From NCBI GenBank assembly GCA_964452415.1, contig CAYVME010000014.1, positions 1 to 25,913 of the forward strand: 25,913 bases of DNA, read 5' to 3'. Positions 22,128 to 25,913 of this stretch are shown here, piece by piece. How positions within the stretch are numbered: the stretch's first letter is position 1; each line of letters opens with the position of its first letter. Made by a program: the position numbers and the translations under genes. This stretch comes from UBA12068 sp964452415. Lineage in GTDB: Bacteria; Patescibacteriota; Minisyncoccia; Moranbacterales; GWC2-37-73. A model generated the notes under the pieces. The model did not search any database. It saw only the letters and a program-made list of their open reading frames with translations, and was not told the origin of the DNA.

Positions 22128-23111
22128 TTATTTATTTACCTTTAATATAGATGCCAACACAATATAAAAATATGTCATCAGGGTTGCATTTCTAAAATTA
22201 CACTCATTTATGTCAATTTCTCCGTGGGCAACCTTGTGACGCAATTTAAATCCAAGTGGATCAAAGAAAACATGTTTAATCTGTTGGCAAAGATCCTTTC
22301 CCCAAGCCTTTATAAATCTCTCCTCTTCGAAGTTCCACTGTGATAATGTTTTCTTTTCTGTAGAAATGTCCTCAGTATCATTTATTTTTGTAATATCAAT
22401 TCCTAATTTCTGAGAAATATCCAAAAAAACACTTTCGAATTGAGGAATTAAAATATGCATGGTTGAAACATAGTCCCTTGCAAAATACCTTTCTATTCCA
22501 CGCTTGATTATGCTAAAATTTTTATCATTAAACACTTTGGAATTTTCCAAATAATTTATTAAATTTTTAGAATTTAGTCTATTTACCCCTTTCCTACTCA
22601 TTAATTTTAAAAACATTTTTTCGACATATATAGCCATAACAAAATCTTGATCCAATGAATACATTTGAGAAAACCACATCTTTTCACTATCCTCTCCTCC
22701 TTTAACGACATGACCATCTTCAGATACAACTGAAGTGGAGGCCAAAAAGGTGAATACTGGCACCTTCATTCCTTTAATTTTTTCACAGCTAGGTCGGAAA
22801 GTGCTTTCCATTCCAATCTTTTTCAATATTGTATCCAGTCCATCTTTACCAAAAAAATTCTTAATCAGAGTATCAATTTTTTTATTATCAATCTTTTGAG
22901 TAAAGCCAGCTTGCTTATACTCCTTCTTTGACTTTAAGTTCATTTCTATCATCTTGTTTTTACAATATTTCAACTTTGTTTGATTTTTTGAATTCCTTCC
23001 TATCTTTATTGCATCCTTATACAAAAAAGCAGCATTAAAATATTGCCCTTGTGATTCTTGTTTTTCTGCATCTTTAATTTTTTCTAAAAATTCATTTATT
23101 TGTTTTTCCAT
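22128..23111 (-). CDS. Protein with C-terminal HEPN-like (R-x4-H) motif
   Basis: 327 residues. The N-terminal 60 residues look like a TPR- or MIT-type helical hairpin (AEKQESQGQYFNAAFLYKDA). The C-terminal third is helical: HILIPQFESVFLDISQKLG, then LGFKLRHKVAHGEID, with Arg291 and His296 spaced as in the R-x4-H motif of HEPN ribonucleases. The arrangement (IPQFE, then LR..VAHG) also recalls DUF4209-type proteins. HEPN domains occur in RNA-cutting toxins and antiviral systems; activity here is not proven. The gene begins 11 bases past the dnaK terminator hairpin, has no SD and no clear promoter of its own, and is AT-rich. It heads a group with a single-span membrane protein and cutA. Coding is certain; function tentative. 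Confidence 0.7.
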   Translation of the reverse strand: MEKQINEFLEKIKDAEKQESQGQYFNAAFLYKDAIKIGRNSKNQTKLKYCKNKMIEMNLKSKKEYKQAGFTQKIDNKKIDTLIKNFFGKDGLDTILKKIGMESTFRPSCEKIKGMKVPVFTFLASTSVVSEDGHVVKGGEDSEKMWFSQMYSLDQDFVMAIYVEKMFLKLMSRKGVNRLNSKNLINYLENSKVFNDKNFSIIKRGIERYFARDYVSTMHILIPQFESVFLDISQKLGIDITKINDTEDISTEKKTLSQWNFEEERFIKAWGKDLCQQIKHVFFDPLGFKLRHKVAHGEIDINECNFRNATLMTYFYIVLASILKVNK

Positions 23112-23121
23112 TTTTTTATTT

Positions 23122-23154
23122 AAAAAGAGCGAAGCTAAATGCCCCGCTCTTTTT
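23122..23154 (-). terminator. Intrinsic terminator of dnaK
   Basis: On the minus strand AAAAAGAGCG pairs with CGCTCTTTTT (23145-23154 with 23122-23131) across a 13-base loop; the T run is part of the second arm. It lies just past the dnaK stop codon and only 11 bases before the next start codon. Confidence 0.88.
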
Positions 23155-23159
23155 GAAGA

Positions 23160-25085
23160 TTATTTTTTGTCTTCGTCTTTTTTCTCCTCACCTTCCTCTT
23201 TTTTATCGGCGTCAACTTCAGCTTCTTTCACATCTGCGCCTTCTGCGCCGGCATTGGCCTCTTTGTCGGCTTTCTCTTTTTCTTGAGCAGCAGCATAGAG
23301 TTTTTCACCAATCTTTTGGGCAGCTTGCGAAAGTGTTTCGGTTCTGGCTTTGATGTAATTCAAGTCCTCACCGTTTTTCACTTTGTTAAGTTCTTCAATT
23401 GCATCGGTCACAGGTTTTTTCTCCTCATCTGTAACTTTGTCGCCAGCTTCTTTCAAAGCTTTCTCAGTTGTGTATACAAGAGTGTCAGCCATGTTTCGAG
23501 CTTCAACCAATTCTTTTTTATTCTTGTCTTCTTCAGCGTGAAGTTCAGCATCTTTTTTCATTTTTTCAATTTCTTCTTTTGAAAGTCCTGACGATGCTTC
23601 GATTTTGATTGATTGTGATTTTCCAGTTGCTTTGTCTTTGGCAGTCACATTCAAAATTCCGTTTGCATCGATGTCAAATTCAACTTCGATCTGTGGAACT
23701 CCTCGAGGTGCTGGTGGAATTCCATCAAGCAAGAATTTTCCAAGAGTTTTGTTTCCTGAGGCAACTTCGCGTTCTCCTTGAAGCACATGGATTTCAACGC
23801 CTGGCTGATTGTCAGCAGCAGTTGAAAATGTTTGTGTCTTTGAAGTTGGAACAGTTGTATTACGCTCAATAAGCGGAGTTGAAATTCCTCCCATGGTTTC
23901 AATTCCAAGGGTAAGCGGTGTCACATCCAAAAGCAAAACATCTTTCACGCTTCCTTCAAGCACACCTCCTTGAATTGCAGCTCCAAGCGCCACAACTTCA
24001 TCAGGATTCACGGAAATGTTTGGTTTTTTGCCAAAGAATTTTTCAACTGTTTGAAGAACAAGTGGCATGCGAGTCATTCCTCCAACCATCACAACTTCAT
24101 TAATGTCAGAAGTTGAAAGTTTTGAATCAGCAAGCGCCTTCTTCACTGGCTCAAGAGTTTTTTGAACCAAATCTCCAACCAATTCTTCCAATTTGGCGCG
24201 ACTCATTTTCATTACCAAATGTTTTGGGCCTGACGCATCAGAAGTGATGAAAGGTTGATTGATTTCAGTTTCTTGCGCAGTTGAAAGTTCAATCTTGGCT
24301 TTTTCAGCAGCCTCTTTGATTCGTTGAAGTGAAAGCGGATCTTTTGAAAGATCAATTCCCTCTTGTTTTTTGAATTCATCAATGATCCATTGGATGATGA
24401 TCTGATCAAAGTCGTCTCCTCCAAGATGAGTGTCACCATTGGTTGATTTCACTTCCACAGTGTCTCCTCCAACTTCCAAAATTGAAATGTCGAAAGTTCC
24501 TCCACCCAAATCATAGACTGCAATTTTTTCATCAGCTTTTTTGTCGAAGCCATATGCCAAAGCTGCCGCTGTTGGTTCATTGATGACTCGACGCACATTG
24601 AAACCTGCAATTTCTCCAGCTTCTTTGGTGGCTTTTCTTTGCGCGTCATCGAAATATGCAGGAACCGTGATCACAGCGTCAGTGATTTTTTCGCCCAATT
24701 TTTCTTCCGCATCAGCTTTCAATTTTCCCAAAATCATTGCAGAGATTTCCTGCGGAGAATAGTCCTTGTCGCCCATGGTCACTTTCACATTTTCACCAGC
24801 GTGGACAATTTTGTATGGCATCAATTTTTCATCACGCTGAACTTCAGCGTCATGATATGCTCGTCCAATCAAGCGCTTGATTGAATACAAGGTGTTGGCT
24901 GGGTTTGTCACTGATTGTCGTTTTGCGAGAAGTCCCACAAGTCTTTCACCTGTTTTTGAAATTGCAACCATTGAAGGAGTTGTTCTGTTTCCCTCTTTGT
25001 TTTCCAAAATTTCTGGTTTTCCTCCAGTCACGATTGCCATCGCGCTGTTTGTTGTTCCAAGATCGATTCCGAGAATTTTACTCAT
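23160..25085 (-). CDS. dnaK: Chaperone DnaK (Hsp70)
   Basis: 641 residues, the usual DnaK length. The ATPase domain (about 1-375) shows GIDLGTTNSAMA (5-16), VPAYFDDAQRKAT, YDLGGGTFDISI and VGGMTRMP. The linker DVLLLDVTPL leads to the substrate-binding domain (TVPTSKTQTFST; LDGIPPAPRG) and the helical lid. The tail is unusually acidic and Lys-rich (EEGEEKKDEDKK) instead of the EEVK-like ending of many DnaKs. DnaK folds and protects proteins with DnaJ and GrpE. grpE lies upstream on the same strand with a 193-base gap that contains a possible plus-strand small RNA. No CIRCE is visible directly before dnaK, so it may be transcribed from a promoter before grpE. No SD. Confidence 0.98.
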   Translation of the reverse strand: MSKILGIDLGTTNSAMAIVTGGKPEILENKEGNRTTPSMVAISKTGERLVGLLAKRQSVTNPANTLYSIKRLIGRAYHDAEVQRDEKLMPYKIVHAGENVKVTMGDKDYSPQEISAMILGKLKADAEEKLGEKITDAVITVPAYFDDAQRKATKEAGEIAGFNVRRVINEPTAAALAYGFDKKADEKIAVYDLGGGTFDISILEVGGDTVEVKSTNGDTHLGGDDFDQIIIQWIIDEFKKQEGIDLSKDPLSLQRIKEAAEKAKIELSTAQETEINQPFITSDASGPKHLVMKMSRAKLEELVGDLVQKTLEPVKKALADSKLSTSDINEVVMVGGMTRMPLVLQTVEKFFGKKPNISVNPDEVVALGAAIQGGVLEGSVKDVLLLDVTPLTLGIETMGGISTPLIERNTTVPTSKTQTFSTAADNQPGVEIHVLQGEREVASGNKTLGKFLLDGIPPAPRGVPQIEVEFDIDANGILNVTAKDKATGKSQSIKIEASSGLSKEEIEKMKKDAELHAEEDKNKKELVEARNMADTLVYTTEKALKEAGDKVTDEEKKPVTDAIEELNKVKNGEDLNYIKARTETLSQAAQKIGEKLYAAAQEKEKADKEANAGAEGADVKEAEVDADKKEEGEEKKDEDKK

Positions 25086-25117
25086 ATATTTTTGTTGTTT
25101 AATTAATTACTTAATTA

Positions 25118-25146
25118 TTGATTTATTAATAATTCCTTGCTATACT
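25118..25146 (+). promoter_or_regulatory. Plus-strand promoter in the dnaK-grpE gap
   Basis: TTGATT (25118-25123), 17 bases, then TATACT (25141-25146). It points away from dnaK and towards a terminator at 25181-25222, with no supported ORF in between. Confidence 0.6.
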
Positions 25147-25152
25147 CAGTTT

Positions 25153-25222
25153 AGAGTTTTGTGCAATGTCCACGGACTTTGCCCATATGGGATATTTAAT
25201 TTATGCCCGTATGGGCTTTTTT
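25153..25222 (+). ncRNA. Candidate small RNA between dnaK and grpE
   Basis: From a start predicted about 7 bases after the TATACT, the RNA would be about 70 bases. It has an 8-base hairpin GCAATGTC/GACTTTGC (25163-25170 with 25175-25182, one mismatch), then a long terminator stem GCCCATATGGG.../...CCCGTATGGGC (25181-25194 with 25202-25216) ending in six T. The two hairpins share two bases. No ORF with translation signals is present. It is antisense to the dnaK upstream region but overlaps no gene. Expression is not proven. Confidence 0.5.
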
Positions 25223-25278
25223 GTATCCAATTTTGCATTTTATTGCTTTATGGACTTTTGGCTTTCAACTTTCGACTT

Positions 25279-25833
25279 TTACTCCACAACGACCCTTGCT
25301 GGCCTTATGACTTTGTCCCCAATCTTATATCCCTTTGTCAAAACTTTTTTAATCTTGTTTTGATATTCCTTTTTTTCGCAACCACAGTCTCCACAATTGT
25401 CACAATGTTTGTCCTCAATTGCTTCGTGAAAGATTGGATCAAAACTGTCACCCTCCTTCACTGTAATTTCATCCACTCCATTTTCAGTCAAAACATTTTC
25501 AAGTTGCTTTTGAATGTACATGATTCCTGTCACCCAGGGATTTTCTTTTTGATCCTCTGGAATGTGATCAGTTGAAGCGTGAAAATTGTCGATTACTGGC
25601 AAAATTTGAAGGACGATGTTTTGAGTTGAATATTTGATCAAATCTTTTTGCGACTCAGACATCCTCTTTTTGTAATTCTCAAATTCTGCTTGAGTTCGTT
25701 TCCAACCTTCCAGATGCTCTGAAGATTTTTTCTCCAACTGAGCAATCTCACTTTCTTGCTCAACCACAATTTCTTCTTCAACATCTTTGAGGTCCTTTTC
25801 GGGCTCATCTATTTTTTTTGCTTGTTTTTTCAT
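25279..25833 (-). CDS. grpE: Nucleotide-exchange factor GrpE with extra Cys cluster
   Basis: 184 residues. The N-terminal half is a long acidic coiled coil (about 10-80, ending WKRTQAEFENYKKRM), as in all GrpE dimers. ILPVIDNFHAST and VKEGDSFDPIFHEAI lead into the beta-wing domain, which ends KGYKIGDKVIRPARVVV. GrpE releases ADP from DnaK. The oddity is in the beta wing: His143, Cys144, Cys147, Cys150 and Cys152 (HCDNCGDCGC), where standard GrpEs have no cysteines. The cluster could bind zinc or respond to redox. The gene leads the grpE-dnaK pair; the upstream 80 bases contain a CIRCE-like half-site and then the structured repeat. No SD. Confidence 0.96.
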   Translation of the reverse strand: MKKQAKKIDEPEKDLKDVEEEIVVEQESEIAQLEKKSSEHLEGWKRTQAEFENYKKRMSESQKDLIKYSTQNIVLQILPVIDNFHASTDHIPEDQKENPWVTGIMYIQKQLENVLTENGVDEITVKEGDSFDPIFHEAIEDKHCDNCGDCGCEKKEYQNKIKKVLTKGYKIGDKVIRPARVVVE

Positions 25834-25864
25834 TGCTTTATTTTTATACAGTTAGCTTAGCAAT

Positions 25865-25913
25865 GTGAGACTATTTTTCTTTTTGGCCCATATGCAGCGA
25901 GAGCGAATCGGAG
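25865..25913 (+). repeat. Structured intergenic repeat, copy 3 (cut by window end)
   Basis: The 49 bases to the right end match bases 1-49 at 46 positions (differences at repeat positions 7, 33 and 40). The left arm and the GCGAGAGCGAATCGGAG block are present; the inner hairpin and right arm would lie beyond the window. It is in the same orientation as the other two copies and lies 31 bases upstream of the grpE start. Confidence 0.88.

Noticed and set aside
24877..25575. 232-codon plus-strand frame across the dnaK start, the gap and grpE
   Set aside because: It is antisense to two secure genes, rich in Cys/Phe/Leu as expected of a shadow frame, and lacks translation signals.
1..25913. The window as a complete circular element with overlapping ends
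   Set aside because: The end match has three mismatches in 49 bases and the content is chromosomal housekeeping genes; a dispersed repeat explains the match.

Overview
The window looks like a piece of a Candidate Phyla Radiation (Patescibacteria, Parcubacteria-like) genome. The reasons are the AT-rich sequence, compact genes, a fused ADP-forming acetyl-CoA synthetase, a large DUF4012 surface protein, a DUF475 membrane protein, several GT4 glycosyltransferases, and core genes that almost all lack a Shine-Dalgarno (SD) sequence. The lineage is inferred from gene content. Stop codons fit code 11, although TGA ends only one of the 25 genes called.

Left part (1-10.7 kb): cell-envelope genes on the minus strand. 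These are a small lipoprotein, the lipid II flippase MurJ, a 941-residue DUF4012 protein with a coiled-coil repeat, three GT4 glycosyltransferases and a DUF475/TerC-like membrane protein. Middle part (10.7-18.3 kb): RecJ, a receiver-like protein that has lost its phospho-acceptor Asp and carries a zinc ribbon, the ADP-forming acetyl-CoA synthetase, a type IV prepilin, DnaJ behind a recognisable CIRCE operator, and a polytopic membrane protein. Right part (18.3-25.9 kb): an accessory stretch between dnaJ and grpE-dnaK, holding an EamA transporter overlapped by a 38-codon CxxC gene, an HD-domain protein, CutA, and an AT-rich pair (a protein with a HEPN-like R-x4-H motif plus a single-span membrane protein). 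DnaK and a GrpE with an unusual four-Cys cluster close the window.

A second layer lies over this minus-strand framework. Four small orphan genes sit on the plus strand (9170, 18506, 18995, 20955). Each has its own sigma70-type promoter, a strong SD and an intrinsic terminator; the minus-strand lipoprotein has the same architecture. Two of the promoters share most of their spacer sequence. A promoter plus terminator with no ORF between dnaK and grpE is a candidate small RNA.

The most unusual structural feature is a roughly 100-bp intergenic repeat with a long imperfect terminal inverted repeat and a variable but still paired internal hairpin. It occurs at the left end, at 5467-5577, and again, truncated, at the right end. 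Both ends of the window therefore lie in the same repeat family, which suggests a contig that broke at a multicopy element. No gap without a gene exceeds 300 bases, and no tRNA, rRNA, CRISPR array, transposase or integrase was seen.
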